Source of the DNA: Candidatus Caenarcanales bacterium
Lineage (GTDB): Bacteria; Cyanobacteriota; Vampirovibrionia; LMEP-6097
Direction: 5' to 3'
Assembly (NCBI GenBank): GCA_013216135.1
Contig: JABSOS010000004.1
Span: 294,478 to 358,477, forward strand
DNA length: 64,000 nucleotides
A program made the position numbers and the translations under genes. Below, in pieces: positions 35,283-44,739 of the stretch (its first letter is position 1; each line of letters opens with the position of its first letter). The notes beneath the pieces are model-generated. The model saw only the letters and a list, made by a program, of their open reading frames with translations. It did no database searches and had not been told where the DNA came from.

Positions 35283-36701
35283 TCACTCTTGATTTTGGGG
35301 TTGACGGTAATTTATCTCTACTTCAGTTCCTTCGGGCACATTTAGAATAACTCTACTGTTTGAGTTATTATTTTCTTCTTCTGGTATTAATATTGTTTGA
35401 TTTTGATTAGTTGTGTCTGGACTTGTAACTTCGATATTAACTGGACTGAAATTAATAATTCCATTTGACAGCAAAGTTAAGCCACCAGTTGTAATAGTTC
35501 CCATAAGTCCCGTTCCTGTTAATAACTGTCCCTTTGGATTTCTAATGAATTTTCTCCAACCATTTAATTCATGAACTCCAGCCTGAATTAAGTCTTCAAT
35601 ATCTTCTATTGCATGCTTAACATCTACTGGTTCGTTGTTGATATAAATTCTGTTGCTACCATTTTCAAGTTTTCTGATTTCTAATTTTGGAATATGTAAG
35701 GCTTCTTCTAATTTTTCACTGCTAGGCAAATCCCAATTACCTTCCGAGTCTCTTGTTACATTAATTCCTGCAGTCGCTAAGAAAAAGGCAATAAGATCAC
35801 TCTTTGTCTCTGAATCTCCAGAGATACGTTGTAAGAAATTCTCTAAAAGATTCTCAGAGTTAACTCTAATACTTTCGTTTTCCTCATCAGTTTCTGTATT
35901 GTTTTGAACTAAGGAAACTATGTTCTTAATTCTATCGATACTTTCACTAAAAAAGTTTTTCCACGATCCATTTGCTCTATTCATTGATTTAATTAATTTT
36001 GAAAACCTGGATTTATCACTAACGATTTCTTTAATTATTTCGTCAGAGTTATGAGGAGTGCATTCTTTTGAGCTTAGGATAGAACCTGGTATCTCACAAA
36101 AAGAAATTTTTTGCTTACCGTCACTATTTACTGTGCTTAAGCCTTCAGTGTAGTGAATTTTGGGAATTAAGATTTGCTTTAATTCAATACTTGAGTTGCT
36201 TTTATTTAATATTGTGTTGTCCTTAAAGTTAGGTTCAATTGATTTGATTTGTTTTGCCTTGTTTAAAGAACTTTCTAAAATTAAAAATACCAAAACAAGG
36301 TTTTCTCTAGAAGAGAGTTTATTTTCAACTTTAACCGGTGTTTGAGTTTGATCATTAATTAGCTTAAGAATTTCCTGTGAATTTATAGAACCTTGAGGAT
36401 CAATTATCAGGTTCGTTTCAATTAGTCTTTCTTTGTTGTGAAAATCATTTAATCTATTTAAAACATTCTTTAATTCACCTTCTTTTAAGTTCTTTAAAAG
36501 TTTTAATGATTTATTTTTAGAAATAACTTCTTGGTTGATTTGTTTTATATTATTTGTTGCTGTTGTTAATTTAAACGGATTTTGAATTTCGTTGGGGAGC
36601 TTATTTATTGAGGAAAAGTTTAGGGGATTCGTGGAATTATTTGTTTGGAATAAAGCAGTAGGTATTATTGTCTTAAATTCGTCTTGTGCGTTAATTGGCA
36701 T
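35283..36701 (-). CDS. Unknown protein, Asn/Ser-rich
   Basis: A 472-residue protein with an Asn/Ser/Thr-rich N-terminal 100 residues, a helical centre, and a Gly/Thr-rich hydrophobic stretch (LLTGTGLMGTITTGGLTLL, about 392-412) near the end. It has no signal peptide. TACAAT lies 10 nt before the ATG. No family is recognised; a secreted or effector protein is one possibility. Confidence 0.5.
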   Translation of the reverse strand: MPINAQDEFKTIIPTALFQTNNSTNPLNFSSINKLPNEIQNPFKLTTATNNIKQINQEVISKNKSLKLLKNLKEGELKNVLNRLNDFHNKERLIETNLIIDPQGSINSQEILKLINDQTQTPVKVENKLSSRENLVLVFLILESSLNKAKQIKSIEPNFKDNTILNKSNSSIELKQILIPKIHYTEGLSTVNSDGKQKISFCEIPGSILSSKECTPHNSDEIIKEIVSDKSRFSKLIKSMNRANGSWKNFFSESIDRIKNIVSLVQNNTETDEENESIRVNSENLLENFLQRISGDSETKSDLIAFFLATAGINVTRDSEGNWDLPSSEKLEEALHIPKLEIRKLENGSNRIYINNEPVDVKHAIEDIEDLIQAGVHELNGWRKFIRNPKGQLLTGTGLMGTITTGGLTLLSNGIINFSPVNIEVTSPDTTNQNQTILIPEEENNNSNSRVILNVPEGTEVEINYRQPQNQE

Positions 36702-36814
36702 CGTTGGATATATTGTATTAAACTCAATTTGAAATTTCAGTAAATTCGATCGTGTTTATCTTGAGTTTTTCTATTCTTAATATTTCTCTATTTAACTAAT
36801 ATTTTTATAAGTAG

Positions 36815-36820
36815 TAAAAT
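36815..36820 (+). promoter_or_regulatory. -10 box of dnaE, leaderless arrangement
   Basis: TAAAAT ends 8 nt before the dnaE ATG and no Shine-Dalgarno site lies between. Confidence 0.5.
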
Positions 36821-36828
36821 ATGTACTA

Positions 36829-39800
36829 ATGACCACAGAAAAGTTTCATGTTCCTTTACATGTTCACACTGAATTTTCTTTACTAGATGGAGCTAGTAGA
36901 GTTAAAGACGTTTGTAAAAAAGCTGCTGAAACTGGGATGCCAGCTTTAGCGATTACTGACCATGGAACTATGTTTGGTACTTATACCTTCTACCATGAGG
37001 CTAAAAAGGCTGGAATTAAGCCTATAATCGGTTGTGAAGTTTATGTAGTTAATGGTGATCACCTTGAAAAAGGAAAGCGCTCGAAGCTTTACCACTTAGT
37101 TTTACTTGCTAAAAACGATATTGGTTTTAAAAACTTAACGAAGATTTGTTCTGAAGGTTGTACTAATGGTTTTTATTATAAGCCGCGTATCTCTAAAGCC
37201 TATATCCGTGAGCACGCTGAAGGAATTATTGCTCTTTCAGCATGTTTAGGTGGCGAAGTTAATAATAATCTTTTAGCTGGGAGAACAGAAGAAGCTAAGG
37301 AAGCAGCTTTAGAGTATAAAGATATTTTCGGAGAAGACTTTTATTTAGAAATCCAAGACCACTTGTATCCAGAGGATAGAAAAGTAAATCCTTTGATGAT
37401 GAAAATGGCTGAAGAGATTGGTGTGAAGGTTATAGCTACCAATGACAGTCATTATACTAATAAAGAAGACGCTATAGCTCACGATGCTTTGCTATGTTTA
37501 CAAATGCAAAAGTATATCTCTGATTTCCCGCGTATGAGATTCTCTGGTCATGAGTATCTCAAGACTGGAGAAGAGATGGCTTCACTATTCCAGGATCATC
37601 TGGATGCAGAAACTATTGAACAAGTTGTCTATGACAACACTATGGAAGTTTTTGATAAAGTCGAAGACTATGATAGCTTTGCTAATCCTCAGATGCAAAT
37701 GCCTGACCCTAAGGTTCCAGAAGGCTTTACCTTTGAGACATATTTAAAGCACCTTTCATACGAAGGAGCTAGAAAGCGTTTCAATAGAGAAACAGATGAA
37801 GATTTAGGTGATGAAATCTGTGATCGTCTTGAGCATGAGCTTAAGATCATGAACGGATCTGGCTTCGCTTCTTACTTCATAGTAGTTTGGGATTTCATTA
37901 ACTGGTCGCGTGAGCAGAAGATTCCAGTAGGTCCTGGTCGTGGTTCCGCTGCTGGTTCACTAGTCGCTTATTGTTTAGGTATTACTAATATCGATCCTCT
38001 TAAATATGATCTACTATTTGAGAGATTTTTAAACCCTGAAAGAAAGTCAATGCCCGATATTGATACGGATTTCTGTATCGAAAGACGTGAGGAAGTTATC
38101 CAATACGTTCGTGATAAGTATGGTGACGATAGTGTTTGCCAGATTATTACCTTTAACCGTTTGACTTCTAGATCTGTAATTAAAGATATGGCAAGGGTTT
38201 TAGAGTATCCATATGCCAAGGCTGAGGATCTTGCGAAGATGATTCCTGTTGTTCGTGGTAAACCCCGTTCTATAGCGTGGATGATAGAAAATCATGCTGA
38301 TTTCAGGAAGAGATACGATGAAGATCCTGAAGCAAAACAAGTTCTAGACTTAGCTTTAAAGAATGAAGGTTTGAATAAAACCTTTGGAGTTCACGCAGCT
38401 GGGGTTATTATCGCAGATCAACCGATCACAAATATTATTCCAACATCTAGATCTAATGATGGTGGGGTAATCACTCAATACGCGATGGAAGAGTCTGCAA
38501 ACATGGGACTCTTAAAGATGGATTTCCTTGGCTTAAGGAACCTGACTATGATTCAGAAGGCGATTGATATTATCGCAGAGAATCGTCCTGGTGAAGAGCC
38601 TATCGATATTGATGAGATTAGTCTTGAAGATCCTGAAACTTTTGATACTGTATGTTCAGGGAATTTATCAGGTATATTCCAGTTGGAGACTTCTGCTGGG
38701 ATGCGTCAAGTTGCAAGAGATCTTGCTCCTCGAAACTTAGAAGATATTTCAGCCTTAATTGCACTATATCGTCCAGGTCCACTCGATACTGGGATGATAG
38801 ATGACTTTATTAATCGTAAATCTGGTAAAGAGGAATATAGTTTTGAACATCCACTTTTAGAGCCGATTCTGAAGAATACTTACAGTACTATCGTTTATCA
38901 AGAGCAGATAATGCAGATTGTACAAAGCTTAGGTGGCTTTAGCCTAGGGGAAGCGGATTTATTAAGAAGGGCGATGGGTAAGAAGAAACCTGAAGTTCTT
39001 TTACCTTATAAAGATAAATTCGTGCAAGGTTGTAAAGAGAATAAGCATGAAGTACCTATCGATGAAGAGCTTGCAGATAAACTCTTTGAGCAGATGCTTG
39101 CCTTCGCTGAGTACTGTTTCAACAAATCTCACTCTACAGCTTATGGTTTTGTAACTTATCAGACTGCTTACTTAAAAACTCATTATCCAGTTGAGTATTT
39201 AACAGCGTTATTTATTTCATGTAATGGTGATACTGACAGGATTAAAGGTTACATCATCGAAGCACAGCGCCTAGGTATTAAGGTGAAAGCTCCTGATGTA
39301 AATGAATCTGAGCTTGAATTTAAAGCTGATGTCGAGAATAAAACTATCATTTTCGGTATGAAAGCTGTTAAAGGTGTAGGTGAAGCTCCAGCCCAAGCGA
39401 TCATAGTAGAGCGCCAAGAGAATGGTTCATATAAGGATTACCACGATTTCTGTGAAAGAATTAACCATAAGCTTGTAAACAAAAAGACTATTGAAGGTTT
39501 GATTAGATGTGGAGCAATGGATCAGCTCGGTGCTGGTCGTAAAGCGATGATTGAGAATTTAGAAACTTTCATTGATAACGCTAAGAAGAAACAAGCTAAA
39601 GCTGGTTCAGGTCAACTAAGTTTATTTGGTGCTGCTTCTGTAGAAGTCAATACTAGACCGAATTATATTAATGGTGAGAAAGATGAATATCCAGAACGTG
39701 AGATGCAGTCTATGGAGTATGAACTTCTAGGCTTGTTTGTTAATAACCATCCGATGGAATCTGTTAAGTCACTCTGCAAGATGGTTTCTGAGCATGATAT

Positions 39801-40368
39801 TAAATCACTTAAGAACATGAAAGATAAATCTCGGGTTAAAGTCCCAGCCTTATTAATAGATTTTCAGAAGAAACTTACTAAGTCTAAGAAAATCATTTGT
39901 ATCGCTCAGCTTGAGGATATGGAAGATAGAATCGAGGGAGTAATCTTTAGTTCTAAATTAGAGGCGATGGATCATTTATTAGTAAAAGGTAAACGACTTT
40001 TAGTTAGTGGTACTCTTTCCTTCCAGGCTGAGGGTAACTGTTCACTGATGATAGATGAGGCGGATGATTTAGATACTAAAGAGCTTATGGAGTTTGATCT
40101 TGATGTTGAGGGGATCTCTGATTATTTCCAAATGTTCCATTCCCTGCGTGCTTTCTTTGCAAAAGAAGAGAATAAGGGGGAGAATCTTGTTGTACTTAAT
40201 ATTAAGCAGGGAGAGAGTTTTAAAAAGCTTTCTTTAGGTGCTAGATATACTATCAGGAATGATGACCTTATTCGTGGTTCTATAAATGATCTTATTGATA
40301 AGTTTAGGGTTAGGTCTGTTAGTACTTCAGCTGCAATGCCTGTTTCTCATGGGGCTGGGGTAGCTTAG
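36829..40368 (+). CDS. dnaE: DNA polymerase III alpha subunit
   Basis: Replicative polymerase of 1179 residues, normal length. The N-terminal PHP domain begins VPLHVHTEFSLLDGASRV. The polymerase core shows GPGRGSAAGSLVAY and the catalytic PDIDTDFC near residues 407-414, then FGVHAAGVIIAD and AYCFNKSHSTAYG. An OB-fold lies near the C-terminus. No intein or split is present, unlike the split dnaE of many cyanobacteria. It has no exonuclease domain. Confidence 0.98.
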   Translation: MTTEKFHVPLHVHTEFSLLDGASRVKDVCKKAAETGMPALAITDHGTMFGTYTFYHEAKKAGIKPIIGCEVYVVNGDHLEKGKRSKLYHLVLLAKNDIGFKNLTKICSEGCTNGFYYKPRISKAYIREHAEGIIALSACLGGEVNNNLLAGRTEEAKEAALEYKDIFGEDFYLEIQDHLYPEDRKVNPLMMKMAEEIGVKVIATNDSHYTNKEDAIAHDALLCLQMQKYISDFPRMRFSGHEYLKTGEEMASLFQDHLDAETIEQVVYDNTMEVFDKVEDYDSFANPQMQMPDPKVPEGFTFETYLKHLSYEGARKRFNRETDEDLGDEICDRLEHELKIMNGSGFASYFIVVWDFINWSREQKIPVGPGRGSAAGSLVAYCLGITNIDPLKYDLLFERFLNPERKSMPDIDTDFCIERREEVIQYVRDKYGDDSVCQIITFNRLTSRSVIKDMARVLEYPYAKAEDLAKMIPVVRGKPRSIAWMIENHADFRKRYDEDPEAKQVLDLALKNEGLNKTFGVHAAGVIIADQPITNIIPTSRSNDGGVITQYAMEESANMGLLKMDFLGLRNLTMIQKAIDIIAENRPGEEPIDIDEISLEDPETFDTVCSGNLSGIFQLETSAGMRQVARDLAPRNLEDISALIALYRPGPLDTGMIDDFINRKSGKEEYSFEHPLLEPILKNTYSTIVYQEQIMQIVQSLGGFSLGEADLLRRAMGKKKPEVLLPYKDKFVQGCKENKHEVPIDEELADKLFEQMLAFAEYCFNKSHSTAYGFVTYQTAYLKTHYPVEYLTALFISCNGDTDRIKGYIIEAQRLGIKVKAPDVNESELEFKADVENKTIIFGMKAVKGVGEAPAQAIIVERQENGSYKDYHDFCERINHKLVNKKTIEGLIRCGAMDQLGAGRKAMIENLETFIDNAKKKQAKAGSGQLSLFGAASVEVNTRPNYINGEKDEYPEREMQSMEYELLGLFVNNHPMESVKSLCKMVSEHDIKSLKNMKDKSRVKVPALLIDFQKKLTKSKKIICIAQLEDMEDRIEGVIFSSKLEAMDHLLVKGKRLLVSGTLSFQAEGNCSLMIDEADDLDTKELMEFDLDVEGISDYFQMFHSLRAFFAKEENKGENLVVLNIKQGESFKKLSLGARYTIRNDDLIRGSINDLIDKFRVRSVSTSAAMPVSHGAGVA

Positions 40369-41645
40369 TTTCCAAATGCCTTCTTGTGCCTACCATATAT
40401 CTCTGAAAGACTTCTTAATTTGTATGTTTCTTTCGAAAAATTCTTAAATGTATCAAGAAAATCTTTTAGATAAAGCTCTTTGTGATTATTTTTTAAAGAT
40501 TCTTGTATCTTTACTCTACTAAATTCATAACCATCTTTTTGAGTTCTATCTTGAGTAAAGTATTTGATTGGAAATTTATCTAAATTACTTATATCCTGAG
40601 TAAAGTTGATATGAGTATCATTTAAATTAAATGAATAACCTATTGTTAGACATGGGTTTGGAACTCTTAGTAAGTTAAATATATCTGCAATATATTTGTC
40701 AGCTAACCATAGATATTTTTGAGTTCCCGTAATTATAAAAGGAAATAATTTATTGTCAGGTTCATTCACTTTATATGGATATATTATATAATTACCGTTT
40801 CGATCTCTTTTATTTAAATTAATAGCCCCATGGGGTTTGAAATGAAAAATTTTCGCACTATATATTTTATCAAAACCTTCATAAATTTCACTTTCAGAGA
40901 AAGAATTATGTTCAAAATATATATTTAAAAGATCATTGTAATATTTTTTCTTTTCATTTAGTCTTTGCTGGTTTAAGTCATCTGTTTTTTTAGAGTCATG
41001 TAATTTATCAATTGGAAACTGATCATTAATTAATGAGTCTTTGAATAATTTTAATTGAGCTGGATTAAAATGGTACCCTAAGTCGGTTTTAATGTTGAAA
41101 AAGTCTAAATATGATGAACTTAAATCTGACTCTTTTATTATTTGTTCAAATACATTGTCATAGTTGAGGTCAAATATTTGAATACTAAATCCATCTTCTA
41201 TTAATGAATTTAATAAGTAAATAAAATTAGATGATATTTCTTCTAATTCATTATTTTTTTTGTAAATAAGTGTTGAATATAAGATTTCTTTTAATTTATT
41301 GAATATTTCATTACTTGGGGACTTGAGCTTTCTATAAAAGTTTTTATGAATTTCATTTTCACTATTAGTTTCATTAAAGTAGAAAGGTTCTGTTTCTGAA
41401 TAAAAGTTAAATATCTCTTCTGTATTTTCTAGAGACTGAAACTTGCCTATAATATCTTCAAAGTTAGTGTTTTCATCTCTACTTTTTAAATATTTATATA
41501 ACTTAGAACTTTCACTACTCTCATTGTTTAGTTCAAATATCTCTTCATCTATCTCTTGTGTTAAGGGTAAATTAGCAATAGCCTTAGAAAACCCTGCACC
41601 AAGAATGATGTTAAATATTTTTTGATTGTTATAGTTATTAATCAA
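40365..41645 (-). CDS. SIR2-like protein, candidate NAD-consuming defence effector
   Basis: A 426-residue SIR2-fold protein. NIILGAGFSKAIANLPLTQE (12-31) is the NAD-binding loop, FDLNYDNVFEQII matches the (T)NYD strand, IFHFKPHGAINL carries the catalytic-type His, and CLTIGYSFNLNDTHIN matches the GYSF..D..I motif of SIR2-like proteins in anti-phage systems. Translation probably starts at a TTG directly after the DUF2442 stop (TAGTTG). It forms an operon DUF4160-DUF2442-SIR2. The defence role is inference from family and context. Confidence 0.8.
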   Translation of the reverse strand: MINNYNNQKIFNIILGAGFSKAIANLPLTQEIDEEIFELNNESSESSKLYKYLKSRDENTNFEDIIGKFQSLENTEEIFNFYSETEPFYFNETNSENEIHKNFYRKLKSPSNEIFNKLKEILYSTLIYKKNNELEEISSNFIYLLNSLIEDGFSIQIFDLNYDNVFEQIIKESDLSSSYLDFFNIKTDLGYHFNPAQLKLFKDSLINDQFPIDKLHDSKKTDDLNQQRLNEKKKYYNDLLNIYFEHNSFSESEIYEGFDKIYSAKIFHFKPHGAINLNKRDRNGNYIIYPYKVNEPDNKLFPFIITGTQKYLWLADKYIADIFNLLRVPNPCLTIGYSFNLNDTHINFTQDISNLDKFPIKYFTQDRTQKDGYEFSRVKIQESLKNNHKELYLKDFLDTFKNFSKETYKLRSLSEIYGRHKKAFGN

Positions 41646-41879
41646 CTACTCCATAATCTCCCTAAGAAACTCAGGAGCAAGATCAGCCCCATTCTCCCAA
41701 CTAATAGTTCCCAGTTCAGGACTAAACTTTACCGTTTTAAAGTTTTCAATTTCTTGTAAAGATTCAAACATAGCACCTTCTAGATGATCCTTTAAGTCTA
41801 TTACTCCAGAACTACCATCATCAAAGGAAATTTTAATTTGATAATCTTTGATATATTCTGCTTCAGTTACATGTAACAT
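41646..41879 (-). CDS. DUF2442 protein, pair 2
   Basis: A 77-residue protein: YIKDYQIKISFDDGSSGVIDL, then GMF-type helix and FKTVKFSPELGTISWENGADLAPEFL, the DUF2442 signature. It is sandwiched between DUF4160 (2-nt gap) and the SIR2 gene (0-nt gap). Confidence 0.9.
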   Translation of the reverse strand: MLHVTEAEYIKDYQIKISFDDGSSGVIDLKDHLEGAMFESLQEIENFKTVKFSPELGTISWENGADLAPEFLREIME

Positions 41880-41881
41880 TT

Positions 41882-42139
41882 TTACTCCAGTGGTTTTATA
41901 TATTCTAACTTTTCACCGATCTGAGCTTTGCTCCAATTTTGTTCTAAGCTCTTTCTATTTATTTTAATCCACTCTTTGACTAATTTTAATGATCGGGATG
42001 GAAGAAATCCAGAAAGAATTTCACCAGTTAATGAAATAGAAATCTCATATTCATTATATTTAGCATGGATATGTGGAGGATTGTGATCTCTCCAGTACAT
42101 TAGAATTATAATCCCTAAGAATCTGCTGATAACAGGCAT
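41882..42139 (-). CDS. DUF4160 protein, pair 2
   Basis: An 85-residue DUF4160 protein: MPVISRFLGIIILMYWRDHN followed by PPHIHAKYNEYEISISL. It is the first gene of the three-gene operon ending in the SIR2-like gene. It differs clearly from the pair-1 DUF4160 protein, so the two pairs are not a recent duplication. Confidence 0.9.
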   Translation of the reverse strand: MPVISRFLGIIILMYWRDHNPPHIHAKYNEYEISISLTGEILSGFLPSRSLKLVKEWIKINRKSLEQNWSKAQIGEKLEYIKPLE

Positions 42140-42196
42140 TCCATAAGTTTAATGATTTGTGCTTCTAAAATGAGAAAATGCAGTGAATTCTGAACT

Positions 42197-43309
42197 TTAA
42201 ATCCGTTCAATCACTTCATTCGTTCTATTATCATAAAACTCACCCATAGCCTGTGAACTCAAGCATGAGTGGACTGGTATAACTCCAATCGAATCTCCAA
42301 TTTCAAACTGCTTAAATTCTTCTTCACTTAATTTAATAATGCCATGTTCTTGAGATAGAGACTTTATGAAGTTCTTTTCTAAATCTAATTTCTCCCAGGA
42401 AATTTGATTATTTTTCTTGACTAGTCTTGCAGGTAAACCAAATATTTTTTTACCGTCTTTCTCGAAGTTATCCTTGGAGAAGTGAACTGACCCACCATGA
42501 ATTAATAATTCCTGTCTTTCTTCATTTTTATCAACTATCGTATTTTGCATACATAAAGCGATTTCATCTATAGAGCATGAACCTACTTGATTTTGAAACA
42601 AGTCATATAATGTGAAATTACCTGGGTGCATTTGTTGAATTTCCCCCCAGTCATCTAATACAGAAGCTGAAGGAGTATCACCTGTAGCAATGATAGTTCC
42701 CTCTAAATCATTACTTTTAATTAACTCATTAAATTTCTTAGCTATTTTAAGTGAAGCAAAGTAAGTTTTTTTAATCTGGCTTTCTGATCTTGCATCGTAA
42801 GTATGACCGGCATGAAAATAAATACCTTGTAGATTTAACTTGTTAGACTCTTTTACTATATTAAGTGTTTCAACAAACTCATTAAGTTTATCTTCTGAAA
42901 ACCCAGTTCTTTTATAGCCTGTATCTACTTCAATAAAGCAATTAATAGGGTTTTTTAATCGTTTCACAAGTTCTTCTGCTGATTTTTTATTAACTATAAA
43001 TATATTTGTTCTAATTTTACTATTTAACTCTTCTATTTCTTCCGTCCTTGTAAAGTCAACTGGAAACGCAATGGTTATTGATTCGATTTTCTCGTTTAAG
43101 TCACTCTTTAAAAGTGCTTTTGCCATGTCAATTGATGCTACAGTGAAATCTTTGACTCCAAGTTCTATGAATTTATTCGTTATAGTAAAAGATTGATGGG
43201 TTTTAATGTGTGGAACTAGCTTTATATTCTGTTTTTTAGCTTTAGAGTAGACTTTCTCTATATTTTTAGATACCTGATCCAAATCTATTAATAGTTTAGG
43301 TGAAGCCAT
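42197..43309 (-). CDS. PLP-dependent D-threonine aldolase/D-serine dehydratase-like enzyme
   Basis: A 370-residue alanine-racemase-fold enzyme. The PLP lysine is in LVPHIKTHQSF near residue 36; EVDTGYKRTGF and HAGHTYDARSE are typical of the DSD1/D-threonine aldolase family; a C-terminal His-x-Cys metal site is visible in IPVHSCLSSQAMGEF. It probably cleaves or dehydrates a D-beta-hydroxy amino acid. TATAAG lies 6 nt before the ATG. It is monocistronic. Confidence 0.88.
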   Translation of the reverse strand: MASPKLLIDLDQVSKNIEKVYSKAKKQNIKLVPHIKTHQSFTITNKFIELGVKDFTVASIDMAKALLKSDLNEKIESITIAFPVDFTRTEEIEELNSKIRTNIFIVNKKSAEELVKRLKNPINCFIEVDTGYKRTGFSEDKLNEFVETLNIVKESNKLNLQGIYFHAGHTYDARSESQIKKTYFASLKIAKKFNELIKSNDLEGTIIATGDTPSASVLDDWGEIQQMHPGNFTLYDLFQNQVGSCSIDEIALCMQNTIVDKNEERQELLIHGGSVHFSKDNFEKDGKKIFGLPARLVKKNNQISWEKLDLEKNFIKSLSQEHGIIKLSEEEFKQFEIGDSIGVIPVHSCLSSQAMGEFYDNRTNEVIERI

Positions 43310-43324
43310 ATTAAACTTATAGCA

Positions 43325-43354
43325 TAAAAAAATCCCTGCAATTTGTGCAGGGAT
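43325..43354 (-). terminator. Rho-independent terminator of the gene at 43381
   Basis: Nine-base-pair stem ATCCCTGCA/TGCAGGGAT with a 5-nt loop; on the minus strand it is followed by seven Ts. Confidence 0.93.
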
Positions 43355-43380
43355 AGACTCTAGATATTTAGTGGTAAAAA

Positions 43381-43575
43381 TTATTTTCCAGCTTTTTCAC
43401 GATTCTCAATTCCTGAGTAATCTTTTAATTTACTTAGTAACATTTTCAAATTTGTTCTTTTTAATTCTTTTTTATTGAATTTACTGGTATTAACAAACAG
43501 GTTGTGTTGTTTTGTACATTCCTCTTTAATTTCTTCATTTAAAGTGCTCGTAAATAGTGTTTTTAATTTTTTCAT
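43381..43575 (-). CDS. Small basic protein, unknown
   Basis: A 64-residue Lys-rich protein beginning MKKLKTLFTSTLNEEIKEE, helical with one Cys. AAGGGA precedes the ATG by 7 nt and a strong terminator follows, so it is an independent unit. Not recognised. Confidence 0.6.
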   Translation of the reverse strand: MKKLKTLFTSTLNEEIKEECTKQHNLFVNTSKFNKKELKRTNLKMLLSKLKDYSGIENREKAGK

Positions 43576-43734
43576 TTTATTTCCCTTGCTTCTACTAGAT
43601 ACAACGGATTAGTATGGAAAAACTATATATGTAATACCCATTGTGGCGGTGAACTTTATACAATCTAAATAAACTATCTTACAGATTTATTATGTAAACC
43701 GAAATGCTACTTGAAACCTTTAACTAAATATATA

Positions 43735-43767
43735 AAAGAAAAAGCCTGATCTTTCGACCAGGCTTTT
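43735..43767 (-). terminator. Rho-independent terminator of rplM-rpsI
   Basis: Eight-base-pair stem AAAGCCTG/CAGGCTTT (43741-43766), with A-rich sequence on its left giving a T-run on the minus strand. Confidence 0.88.
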
Positions 43768-43789
43768 GTAAATGAATTGAAAATTCTGA

Positions 43790-44203
43790 TTAACGTTTCG
43801 AGAACTGGAATCTCTTACGAGCTTTCTTACGACCGTATTTCTTAGATTCCTTAATTCTAGCGTCTCTAGTTAATAATTCAGCAGCTTTAAGTGTTTTCTT
43901 GTTACCTTCGTTTAAAGATGCAAGAGACTTAGCAATAGCATACATGATAGCTTCAGATTGACCAACTGGTCCGCCACCAGTAACTTTAACAACTACATCA
44001 TAGCTATCTTTAATACCACAAGCTTCAAATGGAGCAGCTACTCTTTTTTGAAGTAATTTTCTATTTCCTAGGTAATCCTCAAGAGTTTTACCGTTAATAG
44101 TGATTTTTCCAGTACCAGGAACTAATACTGCACGAGCGATAGCTCTTTTTCTTTTACCAGTATTACTTAGGTCTAATTTTCCTTTCTTAGTCGCTTCTTT
44201 CAT
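43790..44203 (-). CDS. rpsI: 30S ribosomal protein S9
   Basis: A 137-residue protein with GKRKRAIARAVLVPGTGKIT and the characteristic basic C-terminus KYGRKKARKRFQFSKR, whose final Arg reaches the P-site tRNA. It lies 11 nt downstream of rplM, the conserved L13-S9 operon. Confidence 0.98.
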   Translation of the reverse strand: MKEATKKGKLDLSNTGKRKRAIARAVLVPGTGKITINGKTLEDYLGNRKLLQKRVAAPFEACGIKDSYDVVVKVTGGGPVGQSEAIMYAIAKSLASLNEGNKKTLKAAELLTRDARIKESKKYGRKKARKRFQFSKR

Positions 44204-44214
44204 TTATAATTTTC

Positions 44215-44640
44215 CTATTTTACTTGAGCCTCGTGAGGGTGAGCTTCGCCTTCATAGATTTTTAACTTAGTGATTAATCTATCACTTAATCTGTTATGAG
44301 GAAGCATACCTTTAACTGCTTTTCTGATAACCTCGTTAGGTCTTCTCTTTAATAAGTTTGCTAAAGTTTCTTCTTTATAACCACCAGGTGTTCCACTGTG
44401 TCTTCTGTATAACTTTTGGTCCATTTTCTTACCAGTAACTTTAATTAAAGAGCTATTAGTAACAACAACAAAGCTACCACAGTCCTGATTCGGTGTGAAG
44501 TTAGGCTTATCCTTACCTCTTAACGCCATAGCAACTTTAGTAGCTAATCTACCTAAAGTTTGATCCTTAGCATCAATTACAACCCAATCTCTCTCGACTG
44601 AATCTTTAGTGTAAAATTTAGTAGTCCCTTGATTAGACAT
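44215..44640 (-). CDS. rplM: 50S ribosomal protein L13
   Basis: A 141-residue protein from ATG 44640 ([20 protein letters not shown]), the usual family length; the frame extends to 44697 but that extension is not typical of L13. [20 protein letters not shown] and [10 protein letters not shown] are canonical. No clear Shine-Dalgarno site is seen. Confidence 0.97.
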   Translation of the reverse strand: MSNQGTTKFYTKDSVERDWVVIDAKDQTLGRLATKVAMALRGKDKPNFTPNQDCGSFVVVTNSSLIKVTGKKMDQKLYRRHSGTPGGYKEETLANLLKRRPNEVIRKAVKGMLPHNRLSDRLITKLKIYEGEAHPHEAQVK

Positions 44641-44739
44641 GCTCAATGATCTTAGCAAATCTTTCTTATCTTTTTCACAATATTTTGTGAATATCATGAA
44701 ATTTTAAGAATCTTTATACATTCCTCGACAAATAGGGGA

